The notes under the pieces: model-generated | The model's database searches: none | What the model saw: only the letters and a program-made list of their open reading frames with translations | Told to the model about the DNA's origin: nothing | Assembly: GCA_028825445.1 (NCBI GenBank) | Contig: JAPKAD010000011.1 | Span: forward strand, 1 to 64,000 | Origin: Octadecabacter sp. | GTDB lineage: Bacteria > Pseudomonadota > Alphaproteobacteria > Rhodobacterales > Rhodobacteraceae | Length of the DNA stretch: 64,000 nucleotides | Direction: 5' to 3' | Shown: piece by piece, positions 28,310 to 37,400 of the stretch | Position numbering within the stretch: position 1 is the first letter of the stretch | Layout: each line of letters begins with the position of its first letter | Made by a program: the position numbers and the translations under genes

Positions 28310-29299
28310 ATGATCCTGAAAATGCTCCTGCTACCATTCCGCTTTAACTGGATAATTTATTTGACCCTAGCTCTTGGGGCGGGCTATTTCGCTAACCAGG
28401 AGTATCAGATCTATTCAGCCAATATTGTTGACGCTAAAGCCCAGATTGCAGAAGGTCCACCTGACCCGTCTCCCCTTCCGAAATGGAATGCAAGTACCGA
28501 TATATCGGTCAATGGTGAGGTCAATATCGTGGGCGTTTATATTCCATCCTTTGACCAAGGTCGGTTTGATCTGTTCGGGGCTAAATGGGGGGTTATCATA
28601 TTGGCCGACGAAAAAGTTCGTGAGGTTAGTGCAGTGCTTGTGGTTAGGTTTGACGATATTAGTCTGATCGAACATCAATTAGTAGCGCAGGGGAATGGTG
28701 AGCGTATTATTGTCACGGTGAACGGTACATTGAACCATAGCAGCGAATGGGTAGATCTGATTTGGGGAGAATTATCTGTAATGGACATCCCCATTTCAGA
28801 TGACTTGGTCGTGATTGAACCCTTCATAGGAAATCGCGCGGAGGTGATTTATAGAGCCGCTGAAAAGACGATTGATACATTGATTATTTTTAGCAGTTTA
28901 GCTGGTATTTTGGCACTTTTGGCGTTAGTAAAATTTTTGAATAAGCGCAAATCATCCGTCAGCCAATCGCAGATTCTAGATCGAGAGGCGTTGGCTGCAG
29001 GGCAGAAAAGCCCGCGCAGTCAACGATCAGCTCCTTCAAATGGTTTAATTGTGACCTCTCCTTGGGGGATCCCCAAAGAACAGTCAGGTCTGCTGCCAGT
29101 AATGGTAAATGCTCAGGCTAAATCACAAAATATTTTAAACCCACTGTGTCTGCATATTGCTGACTTGGAGGTTCAACCACCATTCACAAGTGTCTTTCCT
29201 GGTGGCGGTTCCAGCTTCCGGTTTAAGTCTGCCGATGAGATTATTCACCAGTCGTTTGGCACCCTCAGCACACTCAAGCCATTAAAGCCTTACGACTAG
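28310..29299 (+). CDS. Hypothetical two-TM membrane protein
   Basis: A 329-residue protein I do not recognise. A transmembrane segment at about residues 13-29 (NWIIYLTLALGAGYFA) is followed by a periplasmic-looking domain of about 160 residues, rich in beta-type stretches (VNIVGVYIPSFDQGRFDLFG, then VSAVLVVRFDDISLI). A second transmembrane segment is near 190-212 (TLIIFSSLAGILALLALV). The last ~110 residues are polar and probably cytoplasmic. It lies just upstream of tRNA-Trp on the same strand. Codon usage looks like that of its neighbours. Confidence 0.75.
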   Translation: MILKMLLLPFRFNWIIYLTLALGAGYFANQEYQIYSANIVDAKAQIAEGPPDPSPLPKWNASTDISVNGEVNIVGVYIPSFDQGRFDLFGAKWGVIILADEKVREVSAVLVVRFDDISLIEHQLVAQGNGERIIVTVNGTLNHSSEWVDLIWGELSVMDIPISDDLVVIEPFIGNRAEVIYRAAEKTIDTLIIFSSLAGILALLALVKFLNKRKSSVSQSQILDREALAAGQKSPRSQRSAPSNGLIVTSPWGIPKEQSGLLPVMVNAQAKSQNILNPLCLHIADLEVQPPFTSVFPGGGSSFRFKSADEIIHQSFGTLSTLKPLKPYD

Positions 29300-29352
29300 C
29301 GCGGTTTGCGGTTGCCAAGTGCTGTAGCCATCGTTATCTCAACACTCGGCAT

Positions 29353-29428
29353 AGGGGTTTAGCTCAGTTGGTAGAGCGACGGTCTCCAAAACCGTAGGCC
29401 AAGAGTTCGAGTCTCTTAGCCCCTGCCA
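29353..29428 (+). tRNA. tRNA-Trp (anticodon CCA)
   Basis: A 76-base cloverleaf. The acceptor stem AGGGGTT pairs with AGCCCCT. The D arm contains AGCTCAGTTGGTAGAGC. The anticodon arm is ACGGT-CTCCAAA-ACCGT with anticodon CCA. The T arm contains GTTCGAGTC, and the 3' CCA is encoded. In most alphaproteobacteria this tRNA directly precedes secE. Here a sulfotransferase-like gene lies in between. Confidence 0.97.
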
Positions 29429-29453
29429 AGCCACTCGTAGTCAGGGTGTTAAT

Positions 29454-30410
29454 GTGGTTAAACGGGAGATAAAATTGCCCCGCTTGCCACAATCCATTGC
29501 CATACATATAGGTGCACATAAGACTGGAACATCGCATCTTCAAAAGGTGCTCTTCAAAAATAGCATTATGATATCTGACGAGGGTATTCGTTGTTATGGA
29601 CCAAGGTTTTTGCGGAAACACGGCTGCAATCTTGGGGCTATGTTTGGGTTGTCTTGGTCGAAAGGTAATGTGTCAGGTCGCACAGCACATGATCAGTTGG
29701 CATTTCTGGCCGAAAGCAAAGACCGTCTTGTGTTTTCTGAGGAAAATTTTGTTGAAACGTTGTCGGATAAATATGGGTGCGTCAGTTTACCGGTTTATCC
29801 TTTAGCGATCGAACGCTTGACCGAACTGTTTGCAACATGGGCTCCGATCAGGCCGCAATTGTTTTTGGCTGTGCGTAATCCAGCGTCGTTTTTGGAGTCA
29901 GCTTATAGTCAGGTGCTTTTGGGGTCTTTATGTATCGAGCCAGATAAATTTCGGGCCCGTAACGATTGGCGCAAAATTGATTGGGCAGATTACATTGCCA
30001 AATTACGAAAAATAAAAGGTGTTGGCGAAATCTACGTATGGAGGCAAGAAGATTATCACCTAACGCAACGCTTGATTATGCGCCACATGTTGGGTTGGGA
30101 TGTCAGCCGCAAGATTAAACTGATTAAGGGCCGCGTTCATCAAAGTTTGTCAGTGCCGGCCGTTTGTCAAACGCTGGCTTGGGCGCAAGGTGGCGAAATT
30201 GGTAAGCACGCTGAGAAGGCACGAAAATTGTTTCCAGTAAATACTGAAAACAAGCATTTTGATCTTTATGGAGCAGACACACTCACACAAGCAGGGGTGA
30301 TTTACGATGCGCAAATGGTGCAAATCGAAGCAATGGACAATGTTACCATACTGCACGCGCCTTTGCGCAAGCAGAAAGGGTTGAAAAGCCCAGCCAAGAC
30401 AGCTACCTAA
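29454..30410 (+). CDS. Sulfotransferase-like protein
   Basis: A 318-residue protein with an N-terminal PAPS-binding P-loop-like motif, IAIHIGAHKTGTSHLQKVLF, the hallmark of a sulfotransferase-like family common in roseobacters. A second block, FLAVRNPASFLESAYSQVL, resembles the 3'-phosphate-binding segment, with Arg and Ser. The acceptor is unknown. In these bacteria such proteins often modify surface polysaccharides or act in lipid sulfation. The start is a GTG with CAGGGTG upstream. Its place between tRNA-Trp and secE suggests an insertion into a conserved junction. Confidence 0.75.
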   Translation: MVKREIKLPRLPQSIAIHIGAHKTGTSHLQKVLFKNSIMISDEGIRCYGPRFLRKHGCNLGAMFGLSWSKGNVSGRTAHDQLAFLAESKDRLVFSEENFVETLSDKYGCVSLPVYPLAIERLTELFATWAPIRPQLFLAVRNPASFLESAYSQVLLGSLCIEPDKFRARNDWRKIDWADYIAKLRKIKGVGEIYVWRQEDYHLTQRLIMRHMLGWDVSRKIKLIKGRVHQSLSVPAVCQTLAWAQGGEIGKHAEKARKLFPVNTENKHFDLYGADTLTQAGVIYDAQMVQIEAMDNVTILHAPLRKQKGLKSPAKTAT

Positions 30411-30439
30411 ATCCCGTTTACAGTTCTTAAGGATAGACC

Positions 30440-30634
30440 ATGGCCAGAACCAACCCATTACAATTTATTCAGCAGGTCCGTGCCGAAGTCGGCAAGGTCG
30501 TTTGGCCATCGCGACGTGAGGTTACTTTAACCACAATCATGGTGCTAATCATGGCGACCGTTATGGCGTTGTTTTTTACGGTGGTAGATATGTTTATCCG
30601 CTTTGGGCTTGAGAGCGTGCTTACTGCGTTTTGA
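30440..30634 (+). CDS. secE: Preprotein translocase subunit SecE
   Basis: Small essential subunit of the SecYEG channel, 64 residues. The N-terminus NPLQFIQQVRAEVGKVVWPSRREVTLTT is the family signature, followed by one transmembrane helix (IMVLIMATVMALFFTVVDMFI). AAGGATAG lies upstream of the ATG. It is co-transcribed with nusG. Confidence 0.97.
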   Translation: MARTNPLQFIQQVRAEVGKVVWPSRREVTLTTIMVLIMATVMALFFTVVDMFIRFGLESVLTAF

Positions 30635-30710
30635 TCCTGTGAAGGATTTGCGATCAGCACCCCTTGAATTGGATGAAGTTGCGCGGTAACTGACATGAAA
30701 TTCTTGGAAT

Positions 30711-30750
30711 GGCGTGCTGCGAATCGTGTTGCACGCCGATTTTATTTTTC
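30711..30750 (+). promoter_or_regulatory. Terminator-like hairpin between secE and nusG
   Basis: Perfect 7-bp stem GGCGTGC / GCACGCC around a 13-base loop, followed by GATTTTATTTTT. It sits in the ~208-base leader before nusG and could act as an attenuator or processing site. Confidence 0.5.
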
Positions 30751-30842
30751 GAGACTCTCGTGGCAAACGCTGCGAACAGATTGAAACTTTTGCGCTGATC
30801 CATTTTAAGATGGTGGTGCACGACGACAAGGTGGCGAGCAAC

Positions 30843-31376
30843 ATGGCGAAACGGTGGTACTCTGTCAGTGTCCTGTCGAACTTCGAAAAGAAGATCGCAG
30901 AATCCATTCGTGCTTCTGTAGAAGAACACGGTTTAGGAGAGCAGTTTGGCGAAGTTTTGGTTCCAACTGAAGAAGTAATCGAAATACGTCGTGGCAAGAA
31001 GGTCACGGCCGAACGTCGCTTTATGCCCGGCTACGTGCTGGTCCATATGGAAATGTCTGACGATGGCTATCACTTAATCAATTCAATAAATCGCGTCACC
31101 GGCTTTCTGGGGCCTCAGGGCCGCCCGATGCCTATGCGCGACGCTGAAGTGCAGCAAATCCTTGGCCGCGTTGAAGAAGGCCAAGATGCACCTCGCACGC
31201 TTATTAATTTTGAGATTGGTGAGAAAGTTAAGGTTAGTGAAGGTCCATTTGAGGACTTTGATGGCATGGTTGAAGAAGTTGACGAAGAGAACCAGCGTCT
31301 TAAAGTGACTGTGTCCATCTTTGGTCGTGCCACACCTGTTGAATTAGAATTCACTCAGGTCTCTAAGCAGATTTGA
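30843..31376 (+). CDS. nusG: Transcription termination/antitermination factor NusG
   Basis: RNA-polymerase-associated factor linking transcription with Rho and the ribosome. The true start is the ATG at 30843 (MAKRWYSVSVLSNFEKKIA). The longer track ORF runs through the leader. The NGN domain includes GKKVTAERRFMPGYVLVHMEM and VTGFLG. The C-terminal KOW motif is GEKVKVSEGPFEDFDGMVEEV. The length of 177 residues is normal. It is followed by a structured intergenic region before rplK. Confidence 0.97.
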   Translation: MAKRWYSVSVLSNFEKKIAESIRASVEEHGLGEQFGEVLVPTEEVIEIRRGKKVTAERRFMPGYVLVHMEMSDDGYHLINSINRVTGFLGPQGRPMPMRDAEVQQILGRVEEGQDAPRTLINFEIGEKVKVSEGPFEDFDGMVEEVDEENQRLKVTVSIFGRATPVELEFTQVSKQI

Positions 31377-31418
31377 GTGTGTCAGAGGTGGGAGGTGTGG
31401 ATTGTAAGATCCGCTCCG

Positions 31419-31464
31419 AACCACCACAAGCCGACCCTTGGGGTCATTGTAAGGTGGGTTTTTT
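31419..31464 (+). promoter_or_regulatory. Terminator-like nested hairpin before rplK
   Basis: An outer stem AACCACC / GGTGGGTT with one bulged G encloses an inner perfect hairpin GACCC-TTG-GGGTC. A run of six T follows. It lies between nusG and rplK, and may be an attenuator or an L1/L11-operon leader element. Confidence 0.55.
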
Positions 31465-31491
31465 AATCCATCGCTGAAAAGGAGAAGCCTA

Positions 31492-31917
31492 ATGGCTAAG
31501 AAAGTCGCTGGCACCATGAAGCTGCAAGTAGCAGCTGGTAAAGCCAACCCCTCCCCACCTGTAGGTCCTGCATTGGGCCAACGTGGTATTAATATTATGG
31601 AATTCTGTAAGGCGTTCAACGCCAAGACTGCTGATCTTGAGCCCGGTGCGCCGTGCCCAACCGTGATTACTTATTATCAGGATAAATCCTTCTCGATGGA
31701 AATCAAGACGCCACCAGCGTCTTACTTCCTCAAGAAGGCTGCCAAGATTAAATCAGGTGCTAAAACTCCGTCACGTGAGACGGTCGGCACTGTGACTACC
31801 AAGCAGGTTCGTGAGATTGCAGAGGCCAAAATGAAGGATCTCAATGCAAACGATATCGAAGGCGCAATGAAAATCATCCTGGGCTCTGCTCGGTCTATGG
31901 GCATCGAGGTTAAGTAA
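31492..31917 (+). CDS. rplK: 50S ribosomal protein L11
   Basis: L11 of the GTPase-associated centre, which binds 23S rRNA with L10/L12 and activates Rsh. At 141 residues it is full length. The N-terminus [30 protein letters not shown] is typical and [15 protein letters not shown] follows. The C-terminal RNA-binding domain includes [21 protein letters not shown] precedes the ATG. rplA begins 1 base after the stop. Confidence 0.98.
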   Translation: MAKKVAGTMKLQVAAGKANPSPPVGPALGQRGINIMEFCKAFNAKTADLEPGAPCPTVITYYQDKSFSMEIKTPPASYFLKKAAKIKSGAKTPSRETVGTVTTKQVREIAEAKMKDLNANDIEGAMKIILGSARSMGIEVK

Positions 31918-31918
31918 T

Positions 31919-32617
31919 ATGGCAAAGTACGGAAAACGCACAACCGCCGCACGCGAAGCCTTCGCTGGCAAGAACCTCGTCACTGTCTCCGAGGCAGTGG
32001 CGCTAGTCAAAGACAACGCTAAAGCAAAGTTTGATGAGACTATCGAAATCTCAGTCGTTCTTGGTGTTGACCCACGTCACGCAGACCAAATGGTTCGTGG
32101 AAAAATTGCGCTGCCAAACGGCACTGGTAAAACTATGCGCGTGGCTGTGTTTGCACGCGGTGATAAGGCTGATGAAGCGACTGCAGCCGGAGCTGATATT
32201 GTTGGTGCAGAGGATCTGATGGAAATCGTTCAAAGCGGCAAGATCGAATTCGATCGCTGCATAGCAACACCTGACATGATGCCAATTGTAGGTCGTCTTG
32301 GTAAGGTTCTTGGCCCGCGTAACTTGATGCCAAACCCTAAAGTTGGCACAGTAACAATGGATGTAAAAGCGGCTGTTGAGGCTGCTAAAGGTGGTGAAGT
32401 CCAGTTTAAAGCTGAAAAAGCTGGTGTTGTTCACGCAGGTCTAGGCAAAGCGTCTTTCTCAGCTGCAAAGCTGGAAGAAAACATTTTGGCATTCGTTGGT
32501 GCTGTTCAGAAGGCTAAGCCTACTGGTGCAAAAGGCACTTACATGAAGAAGATTTCGCTAACGTCTTCCATGGGCCCAAGCGTAACTCTCAACATTGATA
32601 ATGCGACTGGAAATTAA
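31919..32617 (+). CDS. rplA: 50S ribosomal protein L1
   Basis: L1-stalk protein that guides deacylated tRNA out of the E site and in many bacteria represses its own operon. The 232 residues include [18 protein letters not shown], the conserved [13 protein letters not shown] and the C-terminal [17 protein letters not shown]. It is tightly linked to rplK, and a terminator follows 40 bases after the stop. Confidence 0.98.
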   Translation: MAKYGKRTTAAREAFAGKNLVTVSEAVALVKDNAKAKFDETIEISVVLGVDPRHADQMVRGKIALPNGTGKTMRVAVFARGDKADEATAAGADIVGAEDLMEIVQSGKIEFDRCIATPDMMPIVGRLGKVLGPRNLMPNPKVGTVTMDVKAAVEAAKGGEVQFKAEKAGVVHAGLGKASFSAAKLEENILAFVGAVQKAKPTGAKGTYMKKISLTSSMGPSVTLNIDNATGN

Positions 32618-32656
32618 GGTCTAGCCGCGCAATTGGCTTCACTTTACATAAATTTT

Positions 32657-32685
32657 AAAGCGCGTTCCATTGGGGCGCGCTTTTT
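32657..32685 (+). terminator. Intrinsic terminator after rplA
   Basis: Stem AAAGCGCG / CGCGCTTT with an 11-base loop and a T run (TTTTT). It ends the secE-nusG-rplKA transcript. Confidence 0.8.
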
Positions 32686-33085
32686 GCGTTATGCTTGGCC
32701 GCAAGGCAAGCTTTGAGGGGCGATGATTCAATAAAGATGGAGGTGGATTTCGACCTCAACATGTTTCAGAGTGCGGGAGCGAGAAGGCTTGGCCCTCACA
32801 CGGGGAGGGTGGCCATAATTGGTTAGCTACCGGCGTGGTGCAAAAAAATGATATTTATGGCACTACTCGATGCCATTCCATTAATTGCCTCGAAGTTTGT
32901 CATATTCTAACGCTACGATTTCCCTTTTACTGCAATGTCCCTTCTTGTGCTTTCGAACATGGCAGACTAAACGAGCCATAGCTAAACAGCGCGCGATTCG
33001 TCACGCGCTTTTTTGCATTCGTCCAAGATGGTGGGTTGGGGACTTAGTTTCCGTTAATTCCTGCCTGAGGCGGGTGGCCAAATTG
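32686..33085 (+). other. Gap between two terminators, rplA to the L10 leader
   Basis: About 300 bases lie between the rplA terminator and a second terminator at 32988-33014, and about 70 more follow before the leader hairpins. A 29-codon ORF (32737-32826, MEVDFDLNMFQSAGARRLGP...) is present but has only a weak ribosome binding site. The track ORF from 32885 runs through the second terminator and is not credible. The arrangement allows an independent short transcript. Confidence 0.4.
32988..33014 (+). terminator. Second intrinsic terminator in the rplA-rplJ gap
   Basis: Stem AGCGCG / CGCGCT with a 10-base loop, followed by TTTTTT. It lies upstream of the rplJ leader, so it would stop a transcript starting after the rplA terminator, or act as a back-up. 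Confidence 0.65.
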
Positions 33086-33208
33086 ACCTAAGGCGAAAGC
33101 TTTTGGCGGTTCGGGCGTCCCGTTAGATGGACCCAACCGCCGGAGCAATCCGGTAAGACTGAGCCGGGTAACCAGATTTAGGTCTGGCCCCGATATTGGA
33201 GTGAAACT
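33086..33208 (+). promoter_or_regulatory. Candidate L10 (rplJ) autoregulatory leader
   Basis: Three consecutive stems: GGCGGTT/AACCGCC (33106-33142), CCGGA/TCCGG (33141-33154) and CCAGA/TCTGG (33173-33188), just before the rplJ start. Position and G/C-rich multi-stem form fit the L10-leader class, in which L10-L12 binds its own mRNA. Confidence 0.6.
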
Positions 33209-33724
33209 GTGGATAGAGCACAAAAAGAACAATTGGTTGAGGATCTCGGCCAAATCTTTGAAAGCTCTGGCGTCGTTGTGGTATCCCACTACGAAGGCCT
33301 GACAGTTGCAGAGATGCAGGACCTGCGCGCACGCATGCGTGAAGCGGGTGGTTCTGTACGTGTTGCCAAGAATAAGCTCGCCAAAATCGCCCTAGAGGGC
33401 AAAGCATGCGCAAGCATTGCTAAGCATCTCGATGGTATGACCGTCATAACCTTTTCTGAGGATCCTGTGGCTGCGGCCAAGGTTACTCAGGGGTACGCCA
33501 AAGATAACGCAAAGCTTGTTATTCTTGGTGGTGCCATGGGTGAGATGGACCTTGACCCCGCTGGTGTCAAAGCTGTGTCCGAATTGCCGTCGCGTGAGGA
33601 GCTCATCGCTTCTATCGTTGGCTGCATTGCTGCACCTGCTTCGAACATTGCTGGGGCCATTGGCGCGCCTGCTTCTAACATCGCGAGCATTCTTTCGACT
33701 ATCGAAGAGAAGGCTGCTGCCTAA
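33209..33724 (+). CDS. rplJ: 50S ribosomal protein L10
   Basis: Stalk base protein that anchors the L12 dimers. It has 171 residues with a GTG start ([33 protein letters not shown]). [14 protein letters not shown] is the RNA-binding region. The alanine-rich C-terminal helix that binds L12 reads [20 protein letters not shown]. It is preceded by a structured leader and followed by rplL after about 70 bases. Confidence 0.97.
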   Translation: MDRAQKEQLVEDLGQIFESSGVVVVSHYEGLTVAEMQDLRARMREAGGSVRVAKNKLAKIALEGKACASIAKHLDGMTVITFSEDPVAAAKVTQGYAKDNAKLVILGGAMGEMDLDPAGVKAVSELPSREELIASIVGCIAAPASNIAGAIGAPASNIASILSTIEEKAAA

Positions 33725-33792
33725 AGCAACTTGATTGGCTGACGTAGGGATTACCCCTGTCGTTGGAACACAACCTTAGAATGGAAAAGCAA

Positions 33793-34161
33793 ATGGCTGA
33801 TCTGAAAAAAATTGCTGAAGACATTGTCGGTCTGACACTGCTCGAAGCACAAGAACTGAAAACCATCCTCAAAGACGAGTATGGCATTGAACCAGCCGCC
33901 GGTGGCGCTGTTATGATGGCTGGCCCTGCTGAAGGTGCTGCTGAAGAAGAAAAAACTGAATTTGATGTCATCCTCAAGAGCCCAGGCGCTTCAAAGATCA
34001 ACGTGATCAAGGAAGTCCGCGGCATCACTGGTCTTGGTCTCAAGGAAGCAAAAGACTTGGTTGAAGCCGGTGGTAAAATCAAAGAAGGCGTTTCCAAGGA
34101 AGAAGCTGAAGACGTTAAGGGCAAGCTGGAAGCAGCTGGCGCCGAAGTCGAATTGGCTTAA
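33793..34161 (+). CDS. rplL: 50S ribosomal protein L7/L12
   Basis: Multicopy stalk protein that recruits translation factors. The start is the ATG at 33793 ([26 protein letters not shown]), with GGAAAAG upstream. The track ORF is 10 codons too long. The hinge is Ala/Gly-rich ([20 protein letters not shown]). The C-terminal domain is [20 protein letters not shown] then [14 protein letters not shown]. It has 122 residues. Confidence 0.98.
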   Translation: MADLKKIAEDIVGLTLLEAQELKTILKDEYGIEPAAGGAVMMAGPAEGAAEEEKTEFDVILKSPGASKINVIKEVRGITGLGLKEAKDLVEAGGKIKEGVSKEEAEDVKGKLEAAGAEVELA

Positions 34162-34219
34162 TTTGTTTAACAATAGCTGGAAAGGACTACTTTATACCTA
34201 ACCAACTATTAAAAAATCT

Positions 34220-34250
34220 GGCTGGATCCATTAAAAATTTGGGTCCAGCC
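34220..34250. other. Hairpin in the rplL-rpoB intergenic region
   Basis: Ten-base stem GGCTGGATCC / GGGTCCAGCC with one wobble pair and an 11-base loop. No T run follows on the plus strand, so it is more like an RNA-processing or partial-attenuation site than a full terminator. Confidence 0.5.
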
Positions 34251-34425
34251 TAATCTGTCTAAATAAGTGCTTTAGAAACTAAGCATTTTTTTAGATCGGT
34301 TCATTGGTCGGGAGGCACTCCTTGGGATGGGTGTCAAGAATTGGCTGAAACGATCTGTTCTCAGGGTAATGCGCCGTCGCCCAACGGTGTTGCGCCCATA
34401 GAGATTTTGAAAGGTGACAACGCAC

Positions 34426-37400
34426 ATGGCTCAATCCTTCCTCGGCCAGAAACGCTTGCGCAAATACTACGGTAAAATTCGCGAAGTTCTCGAGATGCCA
34501 AACCTCATCGAGGTTCAGAAATCATCCTATGATTTGTTCCTGCGCTCTGGTGAAGGCGACACGCCACATGATGGTGAGGGCATCAAGGGTGTTTTCCAAT
34601 CTGTTTTCCCGATCAAAGACTTCAACGAGACATCTGTTCTAGAATTCGTTAAGTACGATCTTGAAAAGCCAAAATATGACGTCGAAGAGTGCCAGCAGCG
34701 TGACATGACATATGCCGCTCCACTTAAGGTAACCCTCCGTCTAATCGTGTTTGACATGGATGATGACACTGGGTCTAAGTCTGTAAAAGACATCAAAGAA
34801 CAAGACGTGTTCATGGGCGATATGCCCTTAATGACACCAAACGGGACGTTTGTTGTAAACGGCACAGAGCGTGTGATCGTTTCCCAGATGCACCGCTCCC
34901 CAGGGGTTTTCTTTGACCACGATAAAGGTAAATCGCACAGCTCGGGCAAATTGCTGTTCGCTTGCCGCATCATCCCATATCGCGGCTCATGGCTCGACTT
35001 TGAGTTTGATGCCAAGGATCTCGTATTCTGCCGCATCGACCGTCGCCGTAAATTACCCGTAACGACTCTGTTGTATGCTCTCGGTCTTGATCAAGAAATG
35101 ATCATGAACGCTTATTACGACCACGTTGATTATACTTTCGACCAAAAGGCGAACAGCTGGAAGACAAAGTTTTTCCCAGAGCGTGTGCGCGGCACACGGC
35201 CGTTGTTTGATTTGGTTGACGCCAAAACTGGTGAAGTGATAGCTGAGGCTGGTAAAAAAATTACCCCACGTGCCGTCAAAGCCTTGATCGACGAAGGTAA
35301 TGTGAAAGACCTTCTCGTCCCGTACGATCAGATTCTTGGTAAGTTTGCGGCAAATGACATTATCAACGAAGAAACCGGTGCGATTTACGTCGAAGCTGGT
35401 GATGAATTAACTTTGGAGATGGACAAAGCCGGCGACGTCGTAGGCGGTACACTCAAAGAACTCGTTGACGCGGGTATCACATCCATCCCTGTGCTTGACA
35501 TCGACAACATCAATGTTGGTCCTTACATGCGCAACACGATGGCGGCAGACAAAAATATGGGCCGCGAAACTGCACTTATGGATATCTATCGCGTAATGCG
35601 TCCTGGCGAACCACCTACTGTAGACGCTGCATCAAACCTGTTTGATAGCTTGTTCTTCGACTCCGAGCGTTATGACCTTTCTGCTGTTGGTCGCGTTAAG
35701 ATGAACATGCGCCTTGCACTGGATGCTGAGGACACAATTCGCACCCTCCGCAAAGAAGACATCGTGTCCTGTATAAAAGCGCTTGTTATGCTGCGTGACG
35801 GTAAAGGTGACATCGACGACATCGACCATCTCGGTAACCGTCGTGTTCGCTCAGTTGGTGAGCTGATGGAAAACCAATACCGCGTAGGTTTGCTCCGCAT
35901 GGAACGCGCTATCAAGGAACGCATGTCGTCAGTTGAGATCGACACGGTTATGCCGCAAGATCTTATCAACGCAAAACCTGCTGCTGCTGCTGTACGAGAA
36001 TTTTTTGGCTCTTCGCAGCTCTCGCAGTTCATGGACCAAACGAACCCGCTCTCTGAAGTCACGCACAAGCGTCGCCTTTCTGCGCTTGGGCCAGGTGGTC
36101 TTACACGTGAACGCGCTGGTTTCGAAGTCCGAGACGTTCACCCAACACACTATGGCCGCATGTGTCCGATTGAGACGCCGGAAGGTCCAAACATTGGCCT
36201 GATTAACTCGCTGGCTACTTTCGCCCGCGTCAATAAGTATGGCTTCATTGAAACACCATACCGTGTTGTTACAGACGGCGTTGTTACGGATGAAGTCCAT
36301 TATATGTCTGCAACAGAAGAAATGCGTCACACAGTGGCGCAAGCTAACGCGAACCTTGATCAAAATATGCGTTTCGTGAATGACCTGGTGTCAACACGTC
36401 AGAATGGTGAGTATACGCTCGCTCCTAGTGAGAATGTGAATCTGATCGACGTCTCACCAAAGCAACTGGTGTCTGTTGCTGCATCTTTGATCCCGTTTCT
36501 TGAAAATGATGACGCTAACCGCGCCTTGATGGGTTCAAACATGATGCGTCAAGCGGTTCCACTGCTCCAAGTAGAGGCCCCGTTGGTTGGTACTGGAATC
36601 GAAGAAGTTGTGGCACGGGATAGTGGTGCTGCGATCATGGCAAAACGTGCGGGCATTATCGACCAAGTCGATGCGACCCGTATTGTTGTGCGTGCCACGT
36701 CGGATTTACAGATTGGTGATCCAGGCGTTGATATTTACCGCATGCGTAAATTTCAGCGGTCTAACCAAAATACCTGTATTAATCAGCGTCCGCTGGTCAA
36801 AGTTGGTGATACGGTACTTAAGGGCGAAGTCATTGCTGACGGCCCATCTACTGACATTGGTGAATTGGCTCTTGGAAAAAACGTTATTGTCGCGTTCATG
36901 CCGTGGAATGGCTACAACTACGAAGACTCGATCTTAATCTCGGAGCGGATTACGCGTGATGACGTGTTTACTTCAATTCACATTGATGAATTTGAAGTTG
37001 CAGCACGTGACACGAAGCTCGGCCCAGAAGAAATCACACGTGATATTCCAAACGTCGGTGAGGAGGCCCTGCGCAACCTCGACGAAGCTGGTATTGTCTA
37101 TATTGGCGCCGAAGTTGAGCCAGGTGATATCCTTGTCGGTAAGATTACACCAAAAGGCGAAAGCCCGATGACCCCAGAGGAAAAGCTACTGCGCGCTATC
37201 TTTGGTGAAAAAGCATCGGACGTTCGCGATACATCGTTGCGGGTTAAGCCGGGTGATTTTGGTACAGTTGTCGAAGTTCGTGTATTTAACCGCCACGGCG
37301 TTGAAAAAGACGAACGTGCACTGCAGATCGAACGCGAAGAAGTTGAGCGTTTGGCCCGTGACCGTGATGACGAGATGACGATCCTTGACCGTAACATCTA

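Noticed and set aside
30714-30842. N-terminal extension of the nusG track ORF
   Set aside because: It contains the leader hairpin, and NusG begins at MAKRWYS.
35933-36202. ORFs of 70-240 codons on the opposite strand or in other frames of rpoB/rpoC
   Set aside because: Shadows of strongly conserved genes. The same applies to similar track lines throughout the ribosomal operons.
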